Position numbers and translations under genes: made by a program. A stretch of DNA of 64,000 bases from Roseinatronobacter thiooxidans (lineage in GTDB: Bacteria > Pseudomonadota > Alphaproteobacteria > Rhodobacterales > Rhodobacteraceae): positions 205,947-269,946 of the forward strand of contig NZ_MEHT01000007.1 of assembly GCF_001870675.1 (NCBI RefSeq). The letters are read 5' to 3'. The stretch's first letter is position 1. Each line of letters begins with the position of its first letter. Below the pieces are notes generated by a model. It was not told where the DNA came from. It saw only the letters and a program-made list of their open reading frames with translations, and did no database searches. This document shows, one piece after another, positions 35,452 through 44,335 of the stretch.

Positions 35452-35973
35452 ATGAGCATTAGACCGATCCTGATCCACCCCGACCCGCGCCTCAAGAAGC
35501 TGTGCCAGCCGATTGAGAGTGTCAGCACAGATATCGGCAAACTGGCCGAAGACATGCTGGAAACCATGTATGACGCGCCGGGCGTGGGCCTGGCCGCGCC
35601 GCAGGTCGGTGTGCTAAAGCGCCTGTTCGTGATGGATTGCGTCAAGGAAGAGGGGGAAAGCCCCCGCCCCATGGCGCTGATCAACCCCGAGATTATCGCC
35701 ACCTCGGACGAGGTGAACACCTATGAGGAAGGCTGCCTGTCCATTCCCGAACATTATGCCGAAGTCACCCGCCCCAAGCGGGTGACCCTGCGCTGGTTGG
35801 GGCTGGACGGAAAAACCCATGAAGAAGAATTCGATGGGCTGTGGGCCACCTGCGCCCAGCACGAGCTGGACCACCTGAATGGCAAGCTGTTCATCGACCA
35901 TCTGGGCACGATCAAACGCAGCATGATCACCCGCAAGATGCAGAAACTCAAGCGCGACAAGGCACGCGGGTGA
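35452..35973 (+). CDS. def: Peptide deformylase
   Basis: 173 aa with all three motifs: [19 protein letters not shown] (Cys metal ligand) and QHELDHLNG (HExxDH with both histidines and the catalytic Glu). It removes the formyl group from nascent proteins. First gene of a def - def-like - fmt operon; its stop overlaps the next start (GTGA). Confidence 0.96.
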   Translation: MSIRPILIHPDPRLKKLCQPIESVSTDIGKLAEDMLETMYDAPGVGLAAPQVGVLKRLFVMDCVKEEGESPRPMALINPEIIATSDEVNTYEEGCLSIPEHYAEVTRPKRVTLRWLGLDGKTHEEEFDGLWATCAQHELDHLNGKLFIDHLGTIKRSMITRKMQKLKRDKARG

Positions 35974-36464
35974 GCGTGCGGCCCTGCATCCGCTGGCCCG
36001 ACAAGCGGCTGCGCAGCCCCGCCGCGCCGGTTGAGGGGATCTCGGACGAGATCCGCGCCATCTGGGCCGATATGATCGACACGATGGAGGCAATGCCCGG
36101 CGTGGGCCTTGCTGCCCCCCAAATCGGCGTGATGTTGCGGCTGGCCGTGGTCGATGCGTCAGAGGGGCGCGGGCAAGCGGTGTGCATGGCCAACCCCGAA
36201 ATCCTGCATGCCAGCGCCAAATTGCGCGCCCATGATGAAGGCAGCCCCAACCTGCCCGGCGTCTGGGCGCGGATCGAACGGCCCCGCGCGGTGACGGTTC
36301 AGTTCCTGAATGCGGCAGGCGAGGTCGAGCAGCGCGATTTCGTGCATCTCTGGGCGACAAGCGTGCAACACCAGATCGACCATCTGAATGGCCGGATGTA
36401 TTTCGACCATCTCAGCCCGCTGAAACGCGACATGCTGCTGCGCCGCGCCCGCAAATCGGGCTAG
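35970..36464 (+). CDS. Degenerate peptide deformylase-like protein
   Basis: 164 aa, clearly a paralogue of the gene before it. Motif 1 is kept ([10 protein letters not shown]), but motif 2 reads DEGSPNLPG in place of EGCLS, losing the metal-binding cysteine, and motif 3 reads QHQIDHLNG, with the catalytic Glu changed to Gln. Both histidines remain. Deformylase activity is therefore unlikely; a regulatory or substrate-binding role is possible. The start is GTG 35970, overlapping the def stop by four bases. Deformylase-like proteins with altered motifs occur beside def-fmt in other alphaproteobacteria. Confidence 0.85.
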   Translation: MSVRPCIRWPDKRLRSPAAPVEGISDEIRAIWADMIDTMEAMPGVGLAAPQIGVMLRLAVVDASEGRGQAVCMANPEILHASAKLRAHDEGSPNLPGVWARIERPRAVTVQFLNAAGEVEQRDFVHLWATSVQHQIDHLNGRMYFDHLSPLKRDMLLRRARKSG

Positions 36465-36489
36465 CCCCTCGCCAGAAAGGACCGACAGA

Positions 36490-37380
36490 ATGCGCGTTAT
36501 CTTCATGGGCACGCCCGATTTCTCGGTCCCCGCACTAGAGGCCGTGCATGCCGAACATGACGTGGTCTGCGTCTATACCCAGCCCCCGCGCCCCGCAGGG
36601 CGGGGCAAGAAACCCCGCCTGACAGCTGTGCATGCCCGCGCCGAGGCCCTGGGGCTGGAGGTGCGCCACCCTGCCAGCCTGAAAGACGCAGCCGCACAGG
36701 CCGAATTTGCAGAAATTCAGGCCGATATTGCTGTGGTGGTCGCCTATGGGTTGATCCTGCCGCAAGCGGCGCTGGACGCGCCGCGCTTGGGCTGCCTGAA
36801 CATCCATGCCAGCCTGCTGCCGCGCTGGCGCGGCGCGGCACCCATCCAGCGCGCGATCATGGCGGGCGATGCCGAGACAGGCATCTGCATCATGCAGATG
36901 GAAGCGGGGCTGGATACAGGCCCCGTCCTGCTGCGCGACACGACCCCAATTGCACCGCTGGACACCGCCCAGACCCTGCATGACAGGCTGTCGCAGATGG
37001 GCGCGCGGCTGATTGCGCGTGCCTTGGCCGAATTGCCCGCGCTGCGTGCTACAGCGCAGCCCGAAAATGGCGTCACCTATGCCGCCAAGATCGACAAATC
37101 CGAGGCGCGTCTGGACTGGACCCGCCCCGCCGAAGAGGTCGCGCGCCAGATCCGTGGCCTCTCCCCCTTTCCGGGGGTGTGGATCGACAGCCCGCTTGGG
37201 CGGCTGAAACTTCTGAACGCGCGCGCGGTGGACGGGGACGGCACACCGGGCGCACTCCTGCACGGGCTGACCGTGGCCTGTGGCACAGGCGCGGTGGAAG
37301 TGCTGGAAGCCCAGCGCGAAGGCAAACGCGCGATGTCGGCAGAGGAGTTGCTGCGCGGGGCGGGTGCGGCGCGCGGGTGA
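36490..37380 (+). CDS. fmt: Methionyl-tRNA formyltransferase
   Basis: 296 aa, near the usual ~310. [50 protein letters not shown] (10-formyl-THF site with the catalytic Asn and His) and [13 protein letters not shown] are diagnostic. It formylates initiator Met-tRNA, opposing the deformylase of the same operon. The gap of 25 bases holds a GAAAGGA site. Confidence 0.95.
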   Translation: MRVIFMGTPDFSVPALEAVHAEHDVVCVYTQPPRPAGRGKKPRLTAVHARAEALGLEVRHPASLKDAAAQAEFAEIQADIAVVVAYGLILPQAALDAPRLGCLNIHASLLPRWRGAAPIQRAIMAGDAETGICIMQMEAGLDTGPVLLRDTTPIAPLDTAQTLHDRLSQMGARLIARALAELPALRATAQPENGVTYAAKIDKSEARLDWTRPAEEVARQIRGLSPFPGVWIDSPLGRLKLLNARAVDGDGTPGALLHGLTVACGTGAVEVLEAQREGKRAMSAEELLRGAGAARG

Positions 37381-37406
37381 TCTGCGACCAGCGTCGGGGA
37401 ACCAGA

Positions 37407-37513
37407 GCGCAAGGGCCGTCGCGCGCGGGGGCGCTCCACCCGTTGGGCTATTGCGCTTTATGCAGGCCATGTCCGAATGGCGGTCAGGCTATGCGCTTGT
37501 GGTGGCCAAGGCG
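37407..37513 (+). repeat. Direct repeat copy A (107 bp)
   Basis: Together with 37582-37688 this forms a pair of direct copies differing at about seven positions. The left end is GCGCAAGGGCCGTCGCGC. Both lie in the 421-base gap between fmt and parE, where I see no credible gene. Confidence 0.8.
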
Positions 37514-37581
37514 TTGCGGGTTTGTGGCAAGCGGTCTTCCTATTGACGCAAGCGCAAACACAAAAAGCAAAGCGCAAAGCC

Positions 37582-37688
37582 GCGCAAGGGCCGTCGCGCG
37601 CGGGGGCGCCCCACGCGTTGGGCTATTGAGCTTTATGCTGGCAATGTCCGAATGACGGTCAGGCTATGCGCTTGTGGTGGCCAAAGCG
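37582..37688 (+). repeat. Direct repeat copy B (107 bp)
   Basis: Second copy, 175 bases after copy A. Its left end (37582-37599) is answered by an inverted 18-base segment at 37702-37719 with one mismatch, so copy B sits inside a 138-bp unit with terminal inverted repeats. Confidence 0.8.
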
Positions 37689-37801
37689 CCGCCGCTCGGG
37701 GGCGCGACGGCGCTTGCGCGGCGGGCTGACGCCCTTGATCCCGCGCAAAGATATTCCTGCCGTTCCGTAAAGTAGTCTTCATCAAGGCTTTTTATGTCCA
37801 G

Positions 37802-39751
37802 TCACACATCCAACTCCTCCACAAACCGCGCATTCTCTGAAATATACTGGAACCGCAATTCCGGCTTCTTGCCCATCAGCCGCTCGACCAGATCTGACGT
37901 CTCGCCCGGCAGGTCGTCATCCACCGACACCCGGATCAACCGGCGCGAGGCGGGGTCCATGGTGGTTTCTTTGAGGTCTTTCGCGTCCATCTCGCCCAAG
38001 CCCTTGAAGCGCGACACATCGACCTTGCCCTTGCCGCCAAACCCTTCGGCCATCAGCCGGTCTTTTTCGGCCTGATCCAGCGCATAGACGCGCTTGGCCC
38101 CCTGGGTCAGGCGAAACAGCGGCGGGCAGGCCAGATACAGGTGGCCTGCATCGATCATGGGCCGCATCTGGGTGAAGAAAAACGTCATCAGCAGCGCTGC
38201 AATATGCGCCCCGTCCACATCGGCATCGGTCATGATGATGATCTTGTCATAGCGCAGGTCATCCAGCCGGAACTTGGTACCCAGCCCCACCCCCATCGCC
38301 TGACACAGATCCGAGATTTCGGCATTCGTCCCCATCTTGGACGAGGCCGCGCCCAGCACGTTCAAAATCTTGCCGCGCAGGGGCAGCAGCGCCTGTGTTC
38401 TGCGGTCGCGTGCCATTTTGGCCGACCCGCCCGCAGAATCCCCCTCGACGATGAACAATTCGGTGCCCGCGCGGTTGGTGGCCGAGCAATCCACCAGTTT
38501 GCCCGGCAGGCGCAGTTTCTTGGTGGCGGTCTTGCGGCTGGTTTCCTTTTCCTGCCGCCGCTTCAGCCGTTCTTCGGCCCGCAGCACCAGAAAATCAAGG
38601 ATTGCCCCTGCCGCTTTGGGGTCGGCGGCCAGCCAGTTGTCGAAATGGTCGCGCACGGCCCCTTCGACAAGGCGCGCGGCCTCGGTCGTGGCAAGGCGGT
38701 CCTTGGTCTGGCCCACGAATTCCGGCTCTCGGATAAAGCACGACACCAGCGCGCAACCGCCTGTTATCATGTCTTCGCGGGTGATCTGTGCGGCCTTTTT
38801 GTTATTGGCCAATTCACCATAAGCGCGGATGCCTTTCAGCACGGCCGCCCAGAAACCTGCCTCATGCGTGCCGCCCTCGGGCGTGGGCACAGTGTTACAG
38901 TAGGATTGCACGAACCCGTCACGCGCGGGCGTCCAGTTGATCGCCCATTCCACCGATCCGGGCTGGTTGAACTTTTCCTGAAAGCCCACCTTGCCCGCAA
39001 AGGGCTTGTCGGCATAGGTCAGATTGCCTTTCAACTGCTCGTTCAGATAATCCGCCAGACCACCGGGGAAGTGGAACACCGCTTCCATCGGGGTGTCGCC
39101 ATCCTCGACCGCGGATTTCCAGCGGATTTCCACGCCCGAAAACAGATAGGCCTTGGAGCGTACCATTTTCAGCAGCCGCGCGGGGCGGAATTTCAGCGCC
39201 CCGAAAATCTCGGCATCGGGGTGAAAGGTAAAGGTTGTGCCGCGCCGGTTGGGCGCTGGCCCCACCTTGACCACCGGCCCTTGTGGAATGCCGCGCGAGA
39301 ATTCCTGCGCGTAAAGTTCACGGTTGCGCGCCACCTCGACCCGCAGGTGATCTGACAGCGCATTGACCACGCTGGCCCCTACCCCGTGCAACCCGCCCGA
39401 AGTTTCATAGGCTTTGCCCGAAAACTTGCCGCCAGCATGCAGGGTGCACAAGATCACCTCCAATGCCGACTTGCCGGGGAATTTGGGGTGCGGGTCAATC
39501 GGGATGCCGCGCCCGTTGTCGCGGATGGTGATCGAATGATCGGCGTGCAACTCCACCTCGATGCGCGAAGCATGGCCCGCCACGGCCTCGTCCATCGAGT
39601 TGTCCAGAACTTCGGCAACCAGATGGTGCAGCGCGCGTTCATCGGTGCCGCCGATATACATGCCGGGGCGCTTGCGCACCGGCTCCAACCCCTCCAGCAC
39701 TTCGATGGAAGAGGCATCGTAACTCTCGGATTGCGACAACAGGTCGGACAT
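37802..39751 (-). CDS. parE: DNA topoisomerase IV subunit B
   Basis: 649 aa. A GHKL ATPase with EVLDNSMDEAVAGHA, DNGRGIPIDPHPKFPGKSALE and GLHGVGASVVNALS, a transducer, and the Toprim domain with VEGDSAGGSAKMARDRRTQALLPLRGK and ADVDGAHIAALL. Length and LEPVRKRPGMYIGGTDERALHHL favour ParE over the longer GyrB (~800 aa). It unlinks daughter chromosomes together with ParC. ATG 39751 gives the standard MSDLL start; a longer frame to 39856 is rejected. Confidence 0.92.
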   Translation of the reverse strand: MSDLLSQSESYDASSIEVLEGLEPVRKRPGMYIGGTDERALHHLVAEVLDNSMDEAVAGHASRIEVELHADHSITIRDNGRGIPIDPHPKFPGKSALEVILCTLHAGGKFSGKAYETSGGLHGVGASVVNALSDHLRVEVARNRELYAQEFSRGIPQGPVVKVGPAPNRRGTTFTFHPDAEIFGALKFRPARLLKMVRSKAYLFSGVEIRWKSAVEDGDTPMEAVFHFPGGLADYLNEQLKGNLTYADKPFAGKVGFQEKFNQPGSVEWAINWTPARDGFVQSYCNTVPTPEGGTHEAGFWAAVLKGIRAYGELANNKKAAQITREDMITGGCALVSCFIREPEFVGQTKDRLATTEAARLVEGAVRDHFDNWLAADPKAAGAILDFLVLRAEERLKRRQEKETSRKTATKKLRLPGKLVDCSATNRAGTELFIVEGDSAGGSAKMARDRRTQALLPLRGKILNVLGAASSKMGTNAEISDLCQAMGVGLGTKFRLDDLRYDKIIIMTDADVDGAHIAALLMTFFFTQMRPMIDAGHLYLACPPLFRLTQGAKRVYALDQAEKDRLMAEGFGGKGKVDVSRFKGLGEMDAKDLKETTMDPASRRLIRVSVDDDLPGETSDLVERLMGKKPELRFQYISENARFVEELDV

Positions 39752-39892
39752 GGGCTGCTCGATTCTACAAGGGGTGATTACACCACCAATAGACCATTGC
39801 CGCGCGAGAGTCGCAAGGCGTTGGGGCCGTGCCGCATTATGTGATGCCGCCAGCACGTTTTGCGTTCACAAGACGCAAGGCGTACAGATATG

Positions 39893-40669
39893 TCAGTCCC
39901 GAAACGCCCTGACCGAAAAATTGTCCAGCCCCATGCTTTCATCGCGGACATGCTGGTTGGTCGTGGCCTTCAGCCCGAAATTAAAGCCCTGTGGCGGTGG
40001 ATTATCGGCAACAACCTGCACCCGCCAGACCCCATCGCGCCAACTTTCGGGCCTATCACTGATCGTGCTGTCGGTAAAATAGCCGGCGCGCTGGTGAACG
40101 ATGTTGACGTCATATGTGGTGCCATTCAGTTCAAAACTGCCGGTCGGGTTTTGGGTCGAGTTGCTGGTAAAGGCGCTGAAATGCACTTCCTGCCCATTGA
40201 TCTGGAAAGCCACCCCATCACCACGCCCGCCAAGATGGACATCATTGTTAAGATTGTCTGCGCGCCAGCCATCCCAGCTGTCCAGCGTCAGCAGGTCAAA
40301 TTCGATCACTGCGCGCGTTGTGTCACTGGGCAGGCGCACGGCATATTCAATCGGGGCTTCGGACCCTGCGAAAGGGCCAAGGAAATGGCCCAGCGCCTCT
40401 GTGTAGCTGATGCGGCCGACATTCCAGCCACTCGTATCGCCATTCTCGAAACTGGCCGAGACCAGCTCGAAACTGTTGCCAAGAAAGTCGTAAAGCCGCC
40501 CGACGCTTCCGCCGGACAGGGTTTGTTGAATCGTATTGCCAAGTTCGGCCACGCCAACCCGCACCGGCCCCGCGCTTAACAGCCCCAACCCAACAACTGA
40601 GCCAGTCAGCACCACCCAGTCAACGGTTACCGCGCCATCTTCGCTCTGCAAAAAATTTCTTATCCGCAT
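39893..40669 (-). CDS. Flp/pilin-like protein with beta-rich extracellular domain
   Basis: 258 aa. The N-terminus FLQSEDGAVTVDWVVLTGSVVGLGLLSAG resembles Flp/TadE-type prepilins: a short charged leader, Glu, then a hydrophobic helix. Residues ~75-255 are beta-rich with conserved-looking FENGDTSGWN, LLTLDSWDG, GVAFQINGQEVHFSAF and LDNFSVRAF, like a jelly-roll lectin or carbohydrate-binding fold. A surface-displayed adhesin-like pilin is a reasonable guess. No tad/cpa genes are nearby. Confidence 0.6.
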   Translation of the reverse strand: MRIRNFLQSEDGAVTVDWVVLTGSVVGLGLLSAGPVRVGVAELGNTIQQTLSGGSVGRLYDFLGNSFELVSASFENGDTSGWNVGRISYTEALGHFLGPFAGSEAPIEYAVRLPSDTTRAVIEFDLLTLDSWDGWRADNLNNDVHLGGRGDGVAFQINGQEVHFSAFTSNSTQNPTGSFELNGTTYDVNIVHQRAGYFTDSTISDRPESWRDGVWRVQVVADNPPPQGFNFGLKATTNQHVRDESMGLDNFSVRAFRD

Positions 40670-40815
40670 AATATCCTCAAGAATCTGGCGATAATGAAGG
40701 CGTGTTTACTGTGTGAATAGGGCGATATCTTGACGAAACCTGTGCGTGAATATGACCCGGCGCCGCACTCATGCGGGCGGCGCGCAGCCCCAGTCAGCAC
40801 CATGTGCAGGAAGTG

Positions 40816-41868
40816 TCAGACCTGCGTCCAGAGGTGAAACAGCATGCCCATTGCGAACGCGCCGCCCAGCGAAATTGCGATATACAGCGCAAAGACACGC
40901 AACTTGACCAAAGCCCAGACCGCAATCGCCGCAGGCAGAGAGGTGACGCCGCCTGCGATCAGAAACGCCATGCCTGCACCTGCCTGCATGCCTTGATCCA
41001 TCAGCGTGGCGATCAGCGGCAGTGCCGCATAGCCGTTGAAATAGGCGGGCACCCCCACAACTGTTGCAATCGCAATCGGGGCAAGGCCAGTGCCGCCCAG
41101 CGTCTGCGTGACCAGTTCGGCAGGCAGATACGCCAGCATCAGGCTTTCCAGCAGAAACGCAAGCGATAGCCATTTCAGCAGGAACAGGAATGTCTTGGCC
41201 CCCTCAGTGCGGAATTTGCTGACCCGCGCAGGGTCTTGCCAGAAGGCCCAGACGGGCGGCTTTGGCGCGCGCACTTTCGTGCCGCCGCAGCCGCCATTGC
41301 CCACCCCCTCGCGCAAGGGGTCGCTCAGCCCGCCTGCGCGGATGATCAGATGCACGACAGTGCCGCCCAATACCCCCATGCCAAGCGCGATCAGCGTCTT
41401 GGCAATCGCAAATTCCAGCCCCAGCACACCGGCTGTCAGAACAAACATTGACGGGTCCATCAAGGGAGAGGCAAGCCAGAACGCCATGACCGGCGCCAAT
41501 GGCACGCCAATGGCCAGAAGTGCTGCAATCAGCGGAATTACCCCGCAGGAACAAAACGGCGACAGCCCCCCCGCCAGCGCGCCCATCACAATCATCATCG
41601 CGGGCGCGCCGGTAAAAGCTTTTGCGATCAGGTTATCTGCCCCTGTGGCCCCGGCCCATGCAGCAATCAGAATAGAGACAGCAAGGAAGGGGGCAATCGA
41701 CACCAGCGCATTTGCCACTTTCGCCACAGATGGCCCGAATTGCCCCGGATCAACCACACTCACCCCCAACAAGATGACAAGAAATGCCACCCAAGGCCGC
41801 TCTTTGCGCCACAAATGCTGCCACGCCGCCGCCAAAGGGCCGGGTTGCGGAAGGGAATGGTCGGTCAT
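40816..41868 (-). CDS. ArsP-like permease (DUF318 family)
   Basis: 350 aa, about eight helices. The signature LSPFCSCGVIPLIAALLAIGVPLAPVMAFWLASPLMDP with its two cysteines is that of the ArsP/DUF318 permeases, which export methylated trivalent arsenicals; a second half repeats the pattern (GVPAYFNGYAALPLIATLMDQGMQAGAGMAFLIAGG). A cytoplasmic loop has GNGGCGG. GGAG precedes ATG 41868. It follows an ArsR-type gene by 54 bases, so a metalloid-inducible pair is likely. Confidence 0.82.
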   Translation of the reverse strand: MTDHSLPQPGPLAAAWQHLWRKERPWVAFLVILLGVSVVDPGQFGPSVAKVANALVSIAPFLAVSILIAAWAGATGADNLIAKAFTGAPAMMIVMGALAGGLSPFCSCGVIPLIAALLAIGVPLAPVMAFWLASPLMDPSMFVLTAGVLGLEFAIAKTLIALGMGVLGGTVVHLIIRAGGLSDPLREGVGNGGCGGTKVRAPKPPVWAFWQDPARVSKFRTEGAKTFLFLLKWLSLAFLLESLMLAYLPAELVTQTLGGTGLAPIAIATVVGVPAYFNGYAALPLIATLMDQGMQAGAGMAFLIAGGVTSLPAAIAVWALVKLRVFALYIAISLGGAFAMGMLFHLWTQV

Positions 41869-41922
41869 ATCTATATCTCCGGCTTTCTGGTTATATTTGG
41901 CGCACTGCTTAATTTTGAGGCT

Positions 41923-42237
41923 TTAATCTTGGCGCGCCAATGCTGGCACGCCCTTGCAACACTCGCTCATCAGGAAATCCAGCACATCGCGCATGGCGTC
42001 CATATCCGCGCGCGTCTCAACCTCTCGCCCCTTGCGGGTTTGCACAATAAGGCCCGCTTGTTTCAGGCTGCGCAGATGATGCGCAAGCGTGGATAGCGGC
42101 ATATCCAGATGCGCCGCGATTTCCCCCACCAGCACCCCATCAGGGCCAGCCCGCACCAACAGCCGGAACAATGTCAGCCGTGCGGGGTGACCAAGGGCCG
42201 CGAGGGCTGCGGCGGCGGAATCGGTTTGTGTGCTCAT
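41923..42237 (-). CDS. ArsR-family metalloregulator
   Basis: 104 aa, winged helix: ALGHPARLTLFRLLVRAGPDGVLVGEIAAHL and MPLSTLAHHLRSLKQAGLIVQTRKGREVETRA. The C-terminal SECCKG has the vicinal cysteines seen in one class of arsenite-sensing ArsR proteins. It probably represses itself and the permease gene that follows. GGGAG precedes ATG 42237. Confidence 0.88.
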   Translation of the reverse strand: MSTQTDSAAAALAALGHPARLTLFRLLVRAGPDGVLVGEIAAHLDMPLSTLAHHLRSLKQAGLIVQTRKGREVETRADMDAMRDVLDFLMSECCKGVPALARQD

Positions 42238-42407
42238 ACTCCCAAATATAACTAAAAAACTGGTTTTGTAAATACACCACCGACAGGTTTACCCCGCCCG
42301 CGCGCAACAAATGAAAAGAAATCTGCCCATTTTGCGCAATCTCGCCTTTTTCCGGCATTGACGCGGGGATATCGCGCGCTTAGTTACGGCATGCTGGCGA
42401 ATGGTGG

Positions 42408-42464
42408 ATGGCAATGGAAAATGCTCTCGTAGGGATTGTGGGAAAGATGCGCATGGGCCGGTAA
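42408..42464 (+). CDS. ilvB leader peptide
   Basis: 18 aa, MAMENALVGIVGKMRMGR, with the branched-chain codons Leu-Val-Gly-Ile-Val at 42426-42440. A second ATG at 42414 is equally possible, with GGTGG upstream. Its 3' end covers one arm of a hairpin that competes with a terminator, the arrangement of amino-acid-sensing attenuators. Confidence 0.6.
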   Translation: MAMENALVGIVGKMRMGR

Positions 42465-42491
42465 CGGACTCCCACTCAGGAACCCATGCGC
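42449..42491 (+). promoter_or_regulatory. Antiterminator hairpin of the ilvB attenuator
   Basis: GCGCATGGG (42449-42457) pairs perfectly with CCCATGCGC (42483-42491), overlapping the first two bases of the terminator stem. A further alternative, GTGGGA (42438-42443) with TCCCAC (42470-42475), would exclude it. Confidence 0.55.
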
Positions 42492-42516
42492 CCCCGAAAC
42501 CCACGGGGGCTTTTTT
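42490..42516 (+). terminator. Intrinsic terminator of the ilvB attenuator
   Basis: GCCCCCG / CGGGGGC stem with a seven-base loop and six T at 42511-42516, 55 bases upstream of the ilvB start. Confidence 0.85.
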
Positions 42517-42571
42517 AATGCCTGCCGCCGCGCTAAAGCGCATTTGAATTCGACGTTGGATGGAGCAAACG

Positions 42572-44326
42572 ATGACACGTCAGATGACCGGAGCGAAGAT
42601 GGTGGTTCAGGCCCTGAAGGATCAGGGCGTCGAAGTGGTGTTCGGCTATCCCGGCGGTGCTGTACTGCCCATCTATGATGAGGTTTTTCAGCAAAACGAC
42701 ATTCGCCACATTCTTGTACGCCATGAACAGGGCGCGATCCATGCCGCCGAAGGCTATGCGCGCTCGACCGGCAAGCCCGGTGTTGTGCTGGTCACCTCTG
42801 GCCCCGGTGCAACCAATGTGGTGACCGGCATTGTCGATGCGCTGATGGATTCCATCCCGATAGTCGTGCTTGCCGGTCAGGTGCCGACATTCATGATCGG
42901 CTCTGATGCGTTTCAGGAAGGCGACACTGTCGGCATCACCCGCCCCTGTACCAAGATGAACTGGCTGGTCAAGGAAACCGACAAGCTGGCGGAAACGATC
43001 CATCAGGCGTTTCATGTTGCAACCTCTGGCCGCCCCGGCCCTGTTTTGGTGGACATCCCCAAGGATGTGCAATTCGCCACCGGCACCTATTGCGAAAAGC
43101 CAAAGGCCAAAACCAGCCATTACGCCCCCCGCGTCAAGGGTGACCCCGAGATGATCACCAGACTGGTCGAGTTGATCGAGACTGCGGAACGCCCTGTGTT
43201 CTACACAGGCGGCGGCGTCATCAACTCTGGCCCTGCGGCCAGCCAACTGCTGCGCGAACTGGCCGAGGCAACAGGCTTTCCTGTCACCTCGACCCTGATG
43301 GGGCTTGGGGCCTATCCGGCATCCGGTCAGGCATGGCTGGGCATGCTGGGCATGCATGGCACCTATCAGGCGAATTGGGCGATGCATGATTGCGACCTGA
43401 TGATCAATATCGGCGCGCGGTTCGACGACCGGATCACAGGGCGGATCAACGCGTTCAGCCCCGACTCGAAAAAAGCGCATATCGACATTGACCCGTCTTC
43501 AATCAACAAGGTCATTCATACCGATGTGCCCATCATCGGCGATGTGGGGCATGTGCTGGAAGATGTGCTGAAAATCTGGAAATCACGCGGGCGCAAGATC
43601 AACCGCGAAGGGCTGGCGCGCTGGTGGAAACAGATTGAAGAATGGAAGGCCGTGAATTGTCTGGCCTATAAACCCAGCGCCACCTCGATCCGTCCGCAAC
43701 ATGCCATTGCGCGGCTGGAAGCGCTGACCAAAGGCATGGACCGCTACATCACCACCGAAGTGGGCCAGCACCAGATGTGGGCGGCGCAATACCTGGGCTT
43801 CGAAGACCCCAACCGCTGGATGACATCGGGGGGCTTGGGCACCATGGGCTATGGCCTGCCTGCCTCGGTCGGGGTGCAGATTGCCCACCCGGATGCGCTG
43901 GTCATCAATGTCGCGGGCGAGGCGTCTTGGCTGATGAACATGCAGGAAATGGGCACGGCCATGCAATACCGCGCCCCCGTCAAGCAGTTCATCCTGAACA
44001 ATGAACGCCTTGGCATGGTGCGCCAATGGCAGGAACTCTTGCATGGCGAACGCTATTCAAGCTCTTGGTCCGAAGCGCTGCCCGATTTCGTCAAACTGGC
44101 CGAGGCGTTCGGCTGCAAGGGCATCCGCTGCGACAACGAGGCCGATCTGGATGACGCGATCCGCGAAATGCTGGCCTATGACGGGCCGGTGATTTTCGAT
44201 TGTCTGGTGGAAAAGCACGAAAACTGCTTCCCCATGATCCCCTCGGGCAATGCCCATAATGACATGCTTCTGGGCGACGCCGAGACGCAGGGCGTTATCG
44301 GTGCTTCTGGCGCAGTGTTGGTGTAA
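42572..44326 (+). CDS. ilvB: Acetolactate synthase large (catalytic) subunit
   Basis: 584 aa, three-domain ThDP enzyme. VVFGYPGGAVLPIYDEV and RHEQGAIHAAEGYARSTGKPG (ThDP Glu) at the start, TSGPGATNVVTGI, the FAD-binding middle domain, and the ThDP-Mg segment NVAGEASWLMNMQEMGTAMQY, where the usual GD-x-S reads GEAS. It makes acetolactate or acetohydroxybutyrate for Val, Leu and Ile. GGAG six bases before ATG 42572 is better placed than any site for ATG 42560. Controlled by the attenuator upstream; ilvH follows after nine bases. Confidence 0.95.
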   Translation: MTRQMTGAKMVVQALKDQGVEVVFGYPGGAVLPIYDEVFQQNDIRHILVRHEQGAIHAAEGYARSTGKPGVVLVTSGPGATNVVTGIVDALMDSIPIVVLAGQVPTFMIGSDAFQEGDTVGITRPCTKMNWLVKETDKLAETIHQAFHVATSGRPGPVLVDIPKDVQFATGTYCEKPKAKTSHYAPRVKGDPEMITRLVELIETAERPVFYTGGGVINSGPAASQLLRELAEATGFPVTSTLMGLGAYPASGQAWLGMLGMHGTYQANWAMHDCDLMINIGARFDDRITGRINAFSPDSKKAHIDIDPSSINKVIHTDVPIIGDVGHVLEDVLKIWKSRGRKINREGLARWWKQIEEWKAVNCLAYKPSATSIRPQHAIARLEALTKGMDRYITTEVGQHQMWAAQYLGFEDPNRWMTSGGLGTMGYGLPASVGVQIAHPDALVINVAGEASWLMNMQEMGTAMQYRAPVKQFILNNERLGMVRQWQELLHGERYSSSWSEALPDFVKLAEAFGCKGIRCDNEADLDDAIREMLAYDGPVIFDCLVEKHENCFPMIPSGNAHNDMLLGDAETQGVIGASGAVLV

Positions 44327-44335
44327 GGAAAAAAC

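Noticed and set aside
37280..37655. Short frames through the fmt-parE repeats encoding similar peptides
   Set aside because: One is simply the fmt frame or out-of-frame extensions, starts lack ribosome sites, and the repeat has the symmetry of a DNA element.
42391..42432. Overlapping leader ORF with two Trp codons (ATG 42391) before ilvB
   Set aside because: It would suggest a trp-type leader, but it has no ribosome site and no Ile/Val codons; the frame from 42408 has the amino acids expected for ilvB.
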